A stretch of 64,000 nt of DNA, from NCBI RefSeq assembly GCF_000024425.1, contig NC_013946.1, positions 930,001-994,000 of the forward strand, read 5' to 3'. Position 1 is the stretch's first letter; every line of letters starts with the position of its first letter. The notes under the pieces were generated by a model that worked only from the letters and a program-made list of their open reading frames with translations, was not told where the DNA came from and searched no databases. This document shows, one piece after another, positions 9,881 to 17,998 of the stretch. A program made the translations under genes and the position numbers. This DNA is from Meiothermus ruber DSM 1279 (GTDB taxonomy: Bacteria > Deinococcota > Deinococci > Deinococcales > Thermaceae).

Positions 9881-11110
9881 ATGAAGCGAATCTTCTCAAC
9901 AACCCTTGGACTCTTGCTGGCAGGCTCTGCCCTGGCCGCACCCGAACTCAGCCCGCAGGGCATCATCGTCAACCCGGTGCCCACCGACCTCCAGGTGCGG
10001 GTCTGGGTCAACAAAGACCCCGGCAAGACCGGCAACCCGGTCTACCAGATTGGCGAGCGCATCCAGGTCTCGGTGCAGGTTAACCAGGACGCTTACGTCT
10101 ACATTTTCAGCGTCAAGTCTACGGGCGAGATCGGCCTGATTCTGCCCAATGCCTTTGATCAGAACAACTTCCTGCGGGCCGGCGAGACCCGCACCTTCCC
10201 GCCCGCCACCGGCGCGCGCTATACCTTAGATGTGGCCGGCCCTGAAGGGCAGGATCGGGTGCTGGCCGTAGCCAGCCGCCAGCCCCTGTCGCTGGCCCAG
10301 ATTGCCGATATCCAGACCGGGCGGGTGAACCTGCAGGGTGCGGACAACCTGGCCCGGGCCCTCTCGATTGTGGTGACCCCGCTGCCCCAGCAGGACTGGG
10401 TTTCCAACGTAGCATTTTTTATCGTGGGGCGGGCGGCCGTCACCCCTGTACAGCCTGTGCAACCCGCCACCGGTACCCTTAGTGTGAACTCGAGCCCCAC
10501 AGGGGCCCAGGTGCTGGTGGAGGGCCGGGTGGTGGGCAACACCCCCCTCAGCCTGGTGCTGCGCCCAGGACGGGTGGATATTGAGCTGCGCCTGGGGGGC
10601 TACCAGACCTTCCGCACCTCGGCCCAGATCCGGCCTGGCGAGACCACGGTGGTCAACGCCAGCCTGGTGCCGGTGGTGCAAAACGGGCTGCTACAAATCA
10701 ACTCCAACCCCCAGGGGGCCCAGGTGCTGCTCAATGGCCGGGTGGTGGGGACTACGCCGCTGAATCTGACCGTACAGCCGGGCCGCTACGACCTCGAGCT
10801 CCGTCTGAATGGCTACCAGAACTTCCGGGCCAGCCTGAGTGTGGGCAGCGGCCAGACCGTGCCGGTGAACGCCACCTTGCAGGCCCTGCGCGGGACGCTC
10901 GAGGTCTACACCAACGTGGAAGCGCGCATCTTCCTGGATGGCCGCGAGGTGGGCCAGACCCGGGGGGGCTTCCTGCGCCTGGAGGAGCTCGAGGGCGGCA
11001 GTGTCCAGGTGGTGGCGCTGGCCCCGGGTTACCGTGTGGCGTTTAGGGATGTTCGAGTCGAGGCCGGCCGCACGCAACAAGTGCGCCTCGAGCTAACGCG
11101 GGCTCGATAG
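9881..11110 (+). CDS. secreted DUF4384 / PEGA-repeat protein
   Basis: Exported protein of 409 residues. A signal peptide (MKRIFSTTLGLLLAGSALA) is followed by a DUF4384-like domain (about residues 30-180; QVSVQVNQDAYVYIFSV and GEIGLILPNAF). Two clear PEGA repeats come next (about residues 200-270 and 275-345), starting GTLSVNSSPTGAQVLVEG and GLLQINSNPQGAQVLLNG. A third, weaker repeat carries IFLDGREVG. PEGA domains are surface-associated beta modules, so an envelope role is likely, but the function is unknown. Start ATG 9881 follows GGAGGAGG and excludes 22 upstream codons of open frame. A strong terminator follows. Confidence 0.9.
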   Translation: MKRIFSTTLGLLLAGSALAAPELSPQGIIVNPVPTDLQVRVWVNKDPGKTGNPVYQIGERIQVSVQVNQDAYVYIFSVKSTGEIGLILPNAFDQNNFLRAGETRTFPPATGARYTLDVAGPEGQDRVLAVASRQPLSLAQIADIQTGRVNLQGADNLARALSIVVTPLPQQDWVSNVAFFIVGRAAVTPVQPVQPATGTLSVNSSPTGAQVLVEGRVVGNTPLSLVLRPGRVDIELRLGGYQTFRTSAQIRPGETTVVNASLVPVVQNGLLQINSNPQGAQVLLNGRVVGTTPLNLTVQPGRYDLELRLNGYQNFRASLSVGSGQTVPVNATLQALRGTLEVYTNVEARIFLDGREVGQTRGGFLRLEELEGGSVQVVALAPGYRVAFRDVRVEAGRTQQVRLELTRAR

Positions 11111-11140
11111 TCAAAACCCGCCAGCCGCCCCTCTATTCTT

Positions 11141-11168
11141 CCTCCCCTCGCACTGCAGGGGAGGTTTT
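11141..11168 (+). terminator. intrinsic terminator of the PEGA-protein gene
   Basis: Eight-bp perfect stem CCTCCCCT/AGGGGAGG with an 8-base loop, followed by TTTT, 30 bases after the stop codon. Confidence 0.85.
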
Positions 11169-11223
11169 CTATATGGAGGTCGATTGAGCCCCAGCTTCCT
11201 TCAAACACAACACAAACAAACCA

Positions 11224-11254
11224 CAATGGGCAGTGCTCGATACACTGCCCATTG
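11224..11254 (-). terminator. intrinsic terminator of the manganese catalase gene
   Basis: Twelve-bp perfect inverted repeat CAATGGGCAGTG/CACTGCCCATTG with a 7-base loop, 20 bases beyond the catalase stop. On the minus strand it is followed by TGGTTTGTTTGTG. With the PEGA terminator it insulates the convergent pair. Confidence 0.8.
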
Positions 11255-11274
11255 AGCAAGCCCGTATTTTGCTG

Positions 11275-12183
11275 CTACTTGGCTTTCTCGTAGAGCTTCT
11301 TGGCGATCTCGTAGAGCTCCGCGGGGTGGAACTCGGGGGCGAACTCCGCCGCGTCGTGGCCGGCGTCAAACACCGGGCCGCCCTGGGGAGGCCCGTCCAC
11401 CACCACCACCTCGCTCCCGTCCTCGGGGGAAGCCCCCCGCCAGATGAGGCCGAGGTCCTTGTAGTCCTCCGGGCTGAAGCGGTAGAGGTTGCGGTGGAAG
11501 CCCTGCTCCATGAACTTCTTGGCCTCGGGGAACTGGCTGTTGTCGATGCGGGGGATGGGCAGGAGCTTGGTCATCTCCACCCCGGTGAGGCTCTCCAGGG
11601 CCTTGCCGTAGGCGGCGGCGTGCACCCCGCCCCGCACCAACAGGTAGCCGATCATCTCCCGGGCCACGGGGTTGTCCGTCATCTCGTAGACCCGGAGCTT
11701 GTGGGTGCGGGCGGCCACCTCCAGGAAGAAGTTGTGCAGGAGATCCAGGATGAGGTTGCCGCTGGTGAAGACGTACTCCCCGTTCCAGTGCTCCCCCATG
11801 GCCCCCATGACCAGGCTGTTGCTCCCACCCGCGATGAAGTGGGCGGCGTTGCGGGCGTCCTTGGCGAAGCCCAAAGGCGCGGCCACGGGGTTTACCCCTT
11901 CCTCCTGGCCCTTCCCGGGGTTCTTGGCTAGGAGGGCGTTGATGGTGGCGGCTACCAGCTCAATGTGCCCCAGCTCCTCGGTGGCGATGTTGGCGATGAG
12001 ATCGTAGTAGGGCTTGAGGGCCTGCTTCCCCCGGAAGTTGAAGGACTGGTACATGTAGTTCATCAGGGTGGACATCTCCCCGAACCGCCCACCTAGAAGG
12101 GCCTGTACAGCGCTCGCTGCATTGGGATCCTGCTCCTTGGGCGCGGGAAGTTCAATCTGCAACCGGTCGATCCTCAGGAACAT
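11275..12183 (-). CDS. manganese (non-heme) catalase
   Basis: Dismutates hydrogen peroxide to water and oxygen with a dinuclear manganese centre in a four-helix ferritin-like bundle. The protein is 302 residues. All five metal ligands of the Thermus enzyme fall at the same numbers: Glu36, Glu70, His73, Glu155, His188. The start is ATG 12183 with AAGGAGG 8 bases upstream; an in-frame GTG 9 bases earlier overlaps that ribosome site and is rejected. It is divergent from an OxyR gene, which probably regulates it. Unlike nearly all neighbours it contains no CTCGAG hexamer, which hints that it came from another Thermaceae genome. Confidence 0.97.
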   Translation of the reverse strand: MFLRIDRLQIELPAPKEQDPNAASAVQALLGGRFGEMSTLMNYMYQSFNFRGKQALKPYYDLIANIATEELGHIELVAATINALLAKNPGKGQEEGVNPVAAPLGFAKDARNAAHFIAGGSNSLVMGAMGEHWNGEYVFTSGNLILDLLHNFFLEVAARTHKLRVYEMTDNPVAREMIGYLLVRGGVHAAAYGKALESLTGVEMTKLLPIPRIDNSQFPEAKKFMEQGFHRNLYRFSPEDYKDLGLIWRGASPEDGSEVVVVDGPPQGGPVFDAGHDAAEFAPEFHPAELYEIAKKLYEKAK

Positions 12184-12253
12184 CCTAGTCACCTCCTTGC
12201 CGGAGATTTGCTCCGGACGGTTTCAGGGTAGGATGCCGGAAGAAATAAGTCCA

Positions 12254-12290
12254 ATAGATTATGACCCGTGCTAGTATAAACTAGATTTAT
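12254..12290. promoter_or_regulatory. oxyR leaderless promoter with overlapping inverted-repeat operator
   Basis: TATAAA at 12275-12280 lies 8 bases before the oxyR ATG (12289), with no ribosome site. It is enclosed in a perfect inverted repeat CTAGT-ATAA-ACTAG (12271-12284). Tetrads at 11-base intervals read ATAG, CCCG, ATAA, TTAT, against the OxyR pattern ATAG-7-CTAT-7-ATAG-7-CTAT; the second does not fit. The site lies between the divergent catalase and oxyR genes, so autoregulation and catalase control from here are plausible. Confidence 0.5.
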
Positions 12291-13218
12291 GAACTTGGAC
12301 CAGCTCCGCTATCTGGTGGCCCTGGACGAGGAGCGCCACTTCACCCGGGCAGCAGAACGGGTCTTCCTGACCCAACCGGCTTTGAGCATTCAGATTAAGC
12401 GCCTGGAGGAGGAGCTGGGGGTGGTGCTTTTTCACCGAAAAAAGCGCCCATTGGAGCCCACCGAGGTGGGCGAGCAGGTTATTGTCCAGGCCCGCAAGGT
12501 GCTGGAGGAGGTTGAGCGGCTCAAGGCCCTGGCCCGGGGGGAGGAGGGGTTCTTCCAGGGGCCTTTTCGACTGGGGGTCATCCCGACGCTGGCCCCTTAT
12601 CTTCTGCCGCGGCTGCTACCCCGGCTGCGGGTGCGCTTTCCCGGCCTCGAGCTCTCCGTTCGGGAAGAACCCACCCCCAGCATCCTGCAGGGGCTGGTGG
12701 AAGGCCGCCTGGATGCAGGTCTGATTGCCACGGAAGAGGAGGCCCCCGGCCTCGAGGTTCACCCCCTCTTTAGGGAAGCCTTTCTGGCCTATGTCTCTCC
12801 GGAGCACCCCCTTTATGCCCGAACCGCCATCCATCCCCTCGAAATTCCCCTGGAAGACACCTGGGTTCTGGCCGAAGGACACTGTTTTCGGGAACAGGTG
12901 CTGGCTGCCTGCAGACCAGGCCAGGGTTCGAAAGGGGTGGAGTTCCAAAGCGGGGATTTGGAAACCCTCATCCGACTGGTAGAGGAGGTGGGGGGGCTTA
13001 CCCTCCTGCCGGAGGTGGCCATCTGGACCCTGCCCAAGCCCAAGAAAATCCATCTGCGCCCTCTAAGCCCCCCTGGGGCCGGGCGTACAGTCTATTTAAT
13101 TTTGCGCCAGGGAGCCCTTAAGCGACCTGTGGCCCTAAGGCTGGGTGAGGAAGGCAGGGCGCTGGCCCTGGCCTTGCAGCAGAGCGGGCATGGGGAAAAG
13201 CCACTCAGCAAAAGTTAG
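12289..13218 (+). CDS. oxyR: LysR-family hydrogen-peroxide sensor OxyR
   Basis: Transcriptional regulator of 309 residues: N-terminal winged helix-turn-helix ([23 protein letters not shown], split here by no gap) and a periplasmic-binding-like sensor domain. The redox cysteines are conserved in sequence and number with E. coli OxyR: Cys199 and Cys208 in [12 protein letters not shown], with eight residues between. This supports peroxide sensing through a reversible disulfide. It is transcribed divergently from the manganese catalase, the expected target. Its stop codon shares TTAG with the stop of the convergent methyltransferase gene. Confidence 0.94.
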   Translation: MNLDQLRYLVALDEERHFTRAAERVFLTQPALSIQIKRLEEELGVVLFHRKKRPLEPTEVGEQVIVQARKVLEEVERLKALARGEEGFFQGPFRLGVIPTLAPYLLPRLLPRLRVRFPGLELSVREEPTPSILQGLVEGRLDAGLIATEEEAPGLEVHPLFREAFLAYVSPEHPLYARTAIHPLEIPLEDTWVLAEGHCFREQVLAACRPGQGSKGVEFQSGDLETLIRLVEEVGGLTLLPEVAIWTLPKPKKIHLRPLSPPGAGRTVYLILRQGALKRPVALRLGEEGRALALALQQSGHGEKPLSKS

Positions 13219-14369
13219 AAAACTTCCAGAATGGCAAACTTCAGATACTGGGTCTCGGGCACATTGAGCAACACCGGGTGATCCCAGCCCTGACCGCGTT
13301 TTTCTACCACCCGCACAGCGCGGTGGGCATCGGCGGCAGCCTCGGTGAGCATCTGGTAAAAGAGGGCTTCGCTCAGGTGGTGGCTGCACGAGGCGGTGGC
13401 CAGGATGCCGCCGCTGGGCAACAGCTTCATGGCCCGCAGGTTGATCTCTTTGTAAGCGGCGTAGGCCCGATCCAGGTCGCGTTTGCCCTTGGCGAAAGCC
13501 GGGGGGTCGAGCACAATCAGGTCGTACCGGGCTTTGCGCCGCTCCTCTTCGCGCAGAAACTCAAACGCGTTGGCCTCTCGGAAGGCGATGTTGGCGAGGC
13601 CGTTGGCCTGAGCGTTTTCCCTGGCTCTTTGCAGGGCGGCCGCCGAACTATCCACCGCTGTAACCTGCTTGAAATTTTGAGCGAGGTGGAGGGCAAAGGA
13701 GCCGTGGTAACTAAACACGTCCAGGGCGCTTTCTCCCCTAAAAGTTTTCAACCGGATGCGATTGTCGCGCTGGTCGATGAAGGCCCCGGTTTTCTGGCCT
13801 TCCATCAGATCGACGCGGTACACGATGCTGCCTTCCCGCACCATGACCGCGCTGGGTACCTGGCCCAGCAGGGGTCTGACCTCCAGGGGCAGGCCCTCGA
13901 GGCTGCGGGTTTTCTGGTCGTTTTTGGCTAGCAGACTTTGCAGGGGAAGCTCATCCTGCAGCACTTCTACCAGGGCGGGGGTCAGCGGCTCGAGGGCGGC
14001 CGAGCCTATCTGTAAAACCCCATGACCAGCGTAGTAGTCAAGCACCAGTGCGGGCAGCAGGTCGCCTTCGGCGTGCACCAGCCGGAAAGCCCCCTGGGGT
14101 TCTTGGGCAACCGCCTCTTTACGCCGCTGCAAGGCTTTACGCAGGTTTTCCAGCAGGGCCCTCTGGGGATCTGTGGCTGGGCCGAAGTGAAAAACTCGCA
14201 CGCTGATCTCCGAAGCCGGGTTGTACAGGGCCCAGCCCAGCACCCTGGGGCCGGCCTGCACCGGGTAGAGGCCGGGCTGTGGGGGCCCTTCCAGCACGTC
14301 GCTTCGATATACCCAAGGGTGGCGGGCCAGCAACCGGGCTGCACCTCTGGCGTTCACGCGGACATTCAT
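13215..14369 (-). CDS. 23S rRNA (cytosine-C5) methyltransferase, RlmI/RlmO family
   Basis: SAM-dependent methyltransferase of 384 residues. An N-terminal PUA-like RNA-binding domain ([20 protein letters not shown]) is followed by a central linker domain and a Rossmann methyltransferase domain. Visible motifs are [15 protein letters not shown] (SAM-binding motif I), [11 protein letters not shown] (motif IV) and ATASCSHH with the catalytic cysteine of 5-methylcytosine enzymes. Thermus has a homologous enzyme (RlmO) for 23S rRNA; which cytosine is methylated here cannot be decided by eye. Confidence 0.9.
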   Translation of the reverse strand: MNVRVNARGAARLLARHPWVYRSDVLEGPPQPGLYPVQAGPRVLGWALYNPASEISVRVFHFGPATDPQRALLENLRKALQRRKEAVAQEPQGAFRLVHAEGDLLPALVLDYYAGHGVLQIGSAALEPLTPALVEVLQDELPLQSLLAKNDQKTRSLEGLPLEVRPLLGQVPSAVMVREGSIVYRVDLMEGQKTGAFIDQRDNRIRLKTFRGESALDVFSYHGSFALHLAQNFKQVTAVDSSAAALQRARENAQANGLANIAFREANAFEFLREEERRKARYDLIVLDPPAFAKGKRDLDRAYAAYKEINLRAMKLLPSGGILATASCSHHLSEALFYQMLTEAAADAHRAVRVVEKRGQGWDHPVLLNVPETQYLKFAILEVF

Positions 14370-14498
14370 CCCGTGAGTCTATCGCTTTTTGCTGTTATAT
14401 CAATCTGCAATCGCCCGATGCTTTTTGCCCTCGAGGCACTTTAATCTGTGCTTCCAGACCGTGCGTTCTTCAAGCTAACTAGTGTATGCTATCTCGCG

Positions 14499-14528
14499 TT
14501 GACACGAATCCTGAGAAGCCGCTATGAT
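14499..14528 (+). promoter_or_regulatory. promoter of the V-ATPase operon
   Basis: TTGACA (14499-14504), 18-base spacer, TATGAT (14523-14528). A leader of about 80 bases precedes the first gene at 14615. This is the closest match to a housekeeping promoter in the window. Confidence 0.8.
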
Positions 14529-14614
14529 TCTTGGGGTTCATCTTTGAGCAAGTTTTCACTTGCTCGCTTTTTCGATGTGCCGAGCAAAGCGATGGCGACC
14601 AGAAAGGAGGGAAC

Positions 14615-14929
14615 GTGGCTGGATCAGGACTCATAAAAAGCCTAGCGGAGCGCGAGCAGGCCCTGGCCAAGCAGCTCGAGGAGGCCAAGCGGGCCGCCGC
14701 CGCCAAGGTCCAGGAAGCCGAAGCCAAGGCCGCCCAGATTTTGGCCGAGGCCGAGCAGGCTGCACGGGACTTGGAGGCGCAGTACCGCGCCCGCACCACC
14801 GAAGCCGTGGCTAAAGTTGAGAGCGAAGCCAAGGCCAGGGCCGAAGCGGAGGCAAAGGCCATTGGCGAAGCGGCAGCGGCAAAGGTGGCCGAGGCGGTTC
14901 AGGCGGTACTGAAGGAGGTACTGCCTTGA
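14615..14929 (+). CDS. V-type ATPase peripheral-stalk subunit G/H
   Basis: First gene of the V-ATPase operon. The product is 104 residues, almost wholly Ala/Glu/Lys-rich coiled coil (EREQALAKQLEEAKRAAAAK), as expected for the subunit that pairs with subunit E to form the stator stalks. The start is GTG 14615 with AAAGGAGGG just upstream; the frame is open further upstream, but with unrelated composition. Its TGA overlaps the TTG start of atpI. Naming of this subunit varies (G in Thermus, H in archaea). Confidence 0.9.
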   Translation: MAGSGLIKSLAEREQALAKQLEEAKRAAAAKVQEAEAKAAQILAEAEQAARDLEAQYRARTTEAVAKVESEAKARAEAEAKAIGEAAAAKVAEAVQAVLKEVLP

Positions 14930-16944
14930 TCGCTCCTATGGAGAAGTTGATTGTGGCTGGCCCTAAGCGGCTGGCCCGGGAGCTTTTGGCCGAGCTGCAA
15001 AAGGCTGGGGTGGTGCACATCGACCCCCTGCGCCCGGATGAGCTGGGCGAGTATCGTCTATCCCCAACCGAAGAAGCCGAACTCAAGCGCTGGGAGGCGG
15101 TGGTTTCGCAAGCCGAACAGTCGCTGACGGTGGTTGGTCTGGCGACGGTGCCCAGCAGCAAACCGTTTACGGGCTCCCTCGAGGAGGCCGAGGCTGTGCT
15201 GCGTCCGGTGGCCAGCCGGGCCGAGGTGCTGGGCAAAGAGCGGGCGGCCCTGGAGGAGGAAATCCAGACCATCGAGCTGTTCGGCAAGGCCGCCGAAAAG
15301 CTGGCCGCGCTGGCGCATGGGCTCGACGAGAGCCCCCGCCTGGGGGTCATTCCCTTCCTGGTAGCCAAGCCCGAGGAGCTCGAGGCCGTTCGCAAGGCCC
15401 TGCAAGAGGCCCTGGCCGATCGCTTTGTGCTCGAGGCCGAGCCCCTGGAGAACCAGCTAGCCGCCCTGGTGGTGGTCAAGCGGAGCGAGCTCGAGGCGGC
15501 GCGCTCGAGCCTTTCCCGTCTGGGCCTGGCCGAACTGCGTTTTCCGGGTGCTTATGGGGCCATGCCCCTTGGGAAGGCGGCGGCCCGCATGAAGGAACGG
15601 GCCAGGCTGGCCCCCGAAGAGCTGGTGGGTATCCGCGAGGAGGTCGCCAGGCTTTCGCGGGAGTCCGGGGAAGCCCTCATAGCCCTGTGGACCCGGGCCA
15701 AAGACGAGGTGGCCCGCTACAAAGCCGTTGCCGATATGGCCGCAGGAAAGTATGGGGCCGCCCTGATGGGCTGGGTGCCCCAAAAGGCCAAGGGAAAAGT
15801 GGAAGAAGCCCTGGGCCGCCTGCGCGACCAGATCGTCTACACCTTTGAACCGGTAGATGAGCACCACGAGAGCCACCAGGTGCCGGTGACCCTGGAGAAC
15901 CCGGCCTGGGCCAAACCCTTCGAGCTCTTGCATGGTTTTCTCAACACCCCGGCTTATGGCAGCCACGACCCCACCGTGATGATTGCCATCTTCTTCCCAC
16001 TTTTCTTCGGAATTGTGGTGGGTGATATCGGAATTGGGCTGCTGTTCTTGCTGGCTGCCCTATGGCTGGCCGGGAAGTCCCGTCGAGGGGAGACCCTGCG
16101 CATCGATTTTCTGGGAGCTGCCTTCGGGCCCGATGTGCTGGGCAAACTAGCCACCATTGGCAAATGGATGGCGGGCTGGGCAATCTTCTGGGGGGTGTTG
16201 TACGGGGAGTTTTTTGGCACCTTCCTGGAGAAGTTGCGGCTGCCGGGCATTTTTGGTCTCAAAGACGGCTGGCGGGTGTTTTATCCAACCGGCCCCAGCT
16301 ATGATCCCGACACCTATTACGGGCTAATTCCCATCATCATCAACCGCCTGGATTTTGCCCAAACAGCCAATGGGCTGATGGTCTTTGCTATCCTGTTTGG
16401 GGTGTTTCAGGTTCTTTACGCCTTCTTCCTGCGGATGCGCCTGGGCCTCAAGCATGGGCACATGAAGCATTTCTGGGAAGGCTTTGGCTACTTCTCGGGC
16501 CTGGTGGGTCTGGTGGCCTTTGCCTACAACTTCCTGACCCAGGCTAATATCCCCCTCCTCAACGTCATCTTTGGGGTGGGCATCATCTTATTTTTCGTCG
16601 GTGTAGCCCTCTCGCGTGAAGTGCTGATGATCGCTGAGCTGCCGGGCAAGGGTGGGCAGATTCTTAGCTATATTCGTTTGTACGCCGTGGGAGTGGCGGG
16701 GGGTGTGCTGGCCAGCCTGGCCAACCAGGTGGGTTTTGGCCTGGCAGAGCGTTTTGGCTTTATTGGCGGGATACTGGGCTTTTTGGTTGGTTTGCTCCTG
16801 ATTCTGGCGATTATCGTCATTACCACCCTGGGTCACGTGATTCAGCCCATCCGTCTCTTGTGGATCGAGTTTTCCACCAACTTTGGTTTTTTTGAGGAGA
16901 CCGGGAGGCCGTACAGGCCTTTTCGCTCGGTCAGGTCAGATTAA
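14926..16944 (+). CDS. atpI: V-type ATPase membrane subunit I (a-subunit)
   Basis: Stator membrane subunit of 672 residues that forms the proton half-channels against the c-ring. The N-terminal half (to about residue 340) is soluble and alpha-helical and binds the stalks. The C-terminal half has about eight membrane helices. It holds the conserved loop GHVIQPIRLLWIEF near the C-terminus, with the channel arginine in the last helices, and GDIGIGLLFLL earlier. The start is TTG 14926, overlapping the preceding stop, with GAAGGAGG 7 bases upstream; the first residues MIAPMEKL match the Thermus protein. An ATG at codon 5 is possible but poorly spaced. Confidence 0.95.
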   Translation: MIAPMEKLIVAGPKRLARELLAELQKAGVVHIDPLRPDELGEYRLSPTEEAELKRWEAVVSQAEQSLTVVGLATVPSSKPFTGSLEEAEAVLRPVASRAEVLGKERAALEEEIQTIELFGKAAEKLAALAHGLDESPRLGVIPFLVAKPEELEAVRKALQEALADRFVLEAEPLENQLAALVVVKRSELEAARSSLSRLGLAELRFPGAYGAMPLGKAAARMKERARLAPEELVGIREEVARLSRESGEALIALWTRAKDEVARYKAVADMAAGKYGAALMGWVPQKAKGKVEEALGRLRDQIVYTFEPVDEHHESHQVPVTLENPAWAKPFELLHGFLNTPAYGSHDPTVMIAIFFPLFFGIVVGDIGIGLLFLLAALWLAGKSRRGETLRIDFLGAAFGPDVLGKLATIGKWMAGWAIFWGVLYGEFFGTFLEKLRLPGIFGLKDGWRVFYPTGPSYDPDTYYGLIPIIINRLDFAQTANGLMVFAILFGVFQVLYAFFLRMRLGLKHGHMKHFWEGFGYFSGLVGLVAFAYNFLTQANIPLLNVIFGVGIILFFVGVALSREVLMIAELPGKGGQILSYIRLYAVGVAGGVLASLANQVGFGLAERFGFIGGILGFLVGLLLILAIIVITTLGHVIQPIRLLWIEFSTNFGFFEETGRPYRPFRSVRSD

Positions 16945-16955
16945 AATGCTCGGGT

Positions 16956-16978
16956 GCACCCTTATGATGTAGGGGTGC
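16956..16978 (+). other. hairpin in the atpI-atpL spacer
   Basis: GCACCC/GGGTGC stem with an 11-base loop, followed by CCTTT, in the longest spacer of the operon (122 bases). It could be a weak attenuator or a processing site ahead of the c-ring gene. Nothing else is recognised in the spacer apart from the ribosome site. Confidence 0.45.
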
Positions 16979-17066
16979 CCTTTCGTCGCCCAACGATACA
17001 AAGTCTCGTTCAGTCTAGTTCACCAACGTGCTGTAGCGCGTGAAATCAGTGAAGGAGAGAATCAGT

Positions 17067-17363
17067 ATGAAGAACCTCAAGCTTACCAAGACTCTGTTGA
17101 TCGTCGCTATCGTTATCCTGGCTACGGTGGCCTTTGCTGCTGAAGAAGGCGCGGCAACCGGCGCTTCGTTCGCTGCCATTGGCAAGGGACTGGCTATCGG
17201 CCTGGGTCTGCTGGGTACGGGTATGGCCCAGAGCGCGATCGGTGCAGCGGCTGTGGGTGCGGTGGCCGAGGATCGCCGCAACTTCGGTACGGCTCTGATC
17301 TTCTTCCTCATTCCCGAAACGCTGGCTATTTTCGGCCTGGCCTTCTCGTTCCTCATCAACTAG
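17067..17363 (+). CDS. atpK: V-type ATPase c-ring subunit L/K (proteolipid)
   Basis: Membrane rotor subunit of 98 residues. A cleavable signal-like N-terminus ends AFA before AEEG, as in Thermus. Two transmembrane helices follow (AAIGKGLAIGLGLLGTGMA and ALIFFLIPETLAIFGLAFSF). The proton-carrying glutamate is in LIPETL of the second helix. The Thermus ring has twelve copies per complex, so this gene must be expressed well above its operon neighbours. The start is ATG 17067 with GAAGGAG upstream; nine in-frame upstream codons belong to the spacer. Hairpins lie on both sides of the gene. Confidence 0.95.
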   Translation: MKNLKLTKTLLIVAIVILATVAFAAEEGAATGASFAAIGKGLAIGLGLLGTGMAQSAIGAAAVGAVAEDRRNFGTALIFFLIPETLAIFGLAFSFLIN

Positions 17364-17372
17364 CGCGATGCC

Positions 17373-17406
17373 AGATAGCCAGTGGTATATCCGCCATTGG
17401 CTATCT
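17373..17406. repeat. REP-like palindrome between atpL and atpE (copy 1)
   Basis: AGATAGCCA (17373-17381) pairs perfectly with TGGCTATCT (17398-17406), and 3 more inner pairs follow one mismatch. On the minus strand it resembles the element at 24244-24278: both read GATAGCCA, then GGCGG, then an AT-rich centre, then GGCTATC. It begins 10 bases after the atpL stop and could protect the c-ring message from 3' decay. Confidence 0.6.
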
Positions 17407-17430
17407 GCAAGAAGCTTATAGAGGAGCCCA

Positions 17431-17997
17431 ATGTCAAAACTCGAGGACATTCTGCAAAGTGAAGTGGCCGCCGAGATCAGCGCCATTGCTTCCGAAGCCG
17501 AGGCAAAGGTTCAGTCGATTCTAAGCCAGGCTGCGCAGCAGGCCGAGGCCCTCAAGGCCAGCAAAGAACGCCAGCTCGAGGCCGAACACGCCGCGGCTTT
17601 GCGCCGGGCCGAGAGCGCGGCGGAGCTGCTGGTCAACCAGGCCCGAATTGCGGCCAAAGGGCGGGTGGTGGATCAGGTTAAGGCCGAAGCGCTGCGGGCC
17701 CTGCAAGACCTGGCCGCGCAGCCGGGTTTTGCCGATACCCTCCAGAAGCTGGCCGAAGAGGCGCTGGCCGAGCTGGGGCAGGCCGAGGCGGTGGTGGTCA
17801 ACCCGGCCCATACCGCCTTGCTGGCCGACTGGGCTCGGGCACGGGGGCTGGAGCTCAGGGCCGATGAGGCCATCCGGGATGGGGTGCGCCTGGTGGCCCG
17901 GGGCGGGCGCTCGTATGTGCAGAACGCCCTGACCGAACGCCTTGAGCGGGCCTGGGATGCGCTTTCCGCCAAGGCTGCCAGGGCTATTTGGGGGTAG
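17431..17997 (+). CDS. atpE: V-type ATPase peripheral-stalk subunit E
   Basis: Soluble stator subunit of 188 residues that forms the EG stalk with the operon's first product and binds the top of A3B3. The N-terminal 90 residues are coiled coil (SEAEAKVQSILSQAAQQAEA). The C-terminal globular part contains VVNPAHTALL and DGVRLVARGGRSYVQNALTERLE, conserved in the family. Start ATG 17431 follows GAGGAG. The next gene starts one base after its stop. Confidence 0.94.
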   Translation: MSKLEDILQSEVAAEISAIASEAEAKVQSILSQAAQQAEALKASKERQLEAEHAAALRRAESAAELLVNQARIAAKGRVVDQVKAEALRALQDLAAQPGFADTLQKLAEEALAELGQAEAVVVNPAHTALLADWARARGLELRADEAIRDGVRLVARGGRSYVQNALTERLERAWDALSAKAARAIWG

Positions 17998-17998
17998 T

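Noticed and set aside
17364-17430. CRISPR-like repeat in the atpL-atpE spacer
   Set aside because: A single palindrome without regularly spaced copies or spacers.
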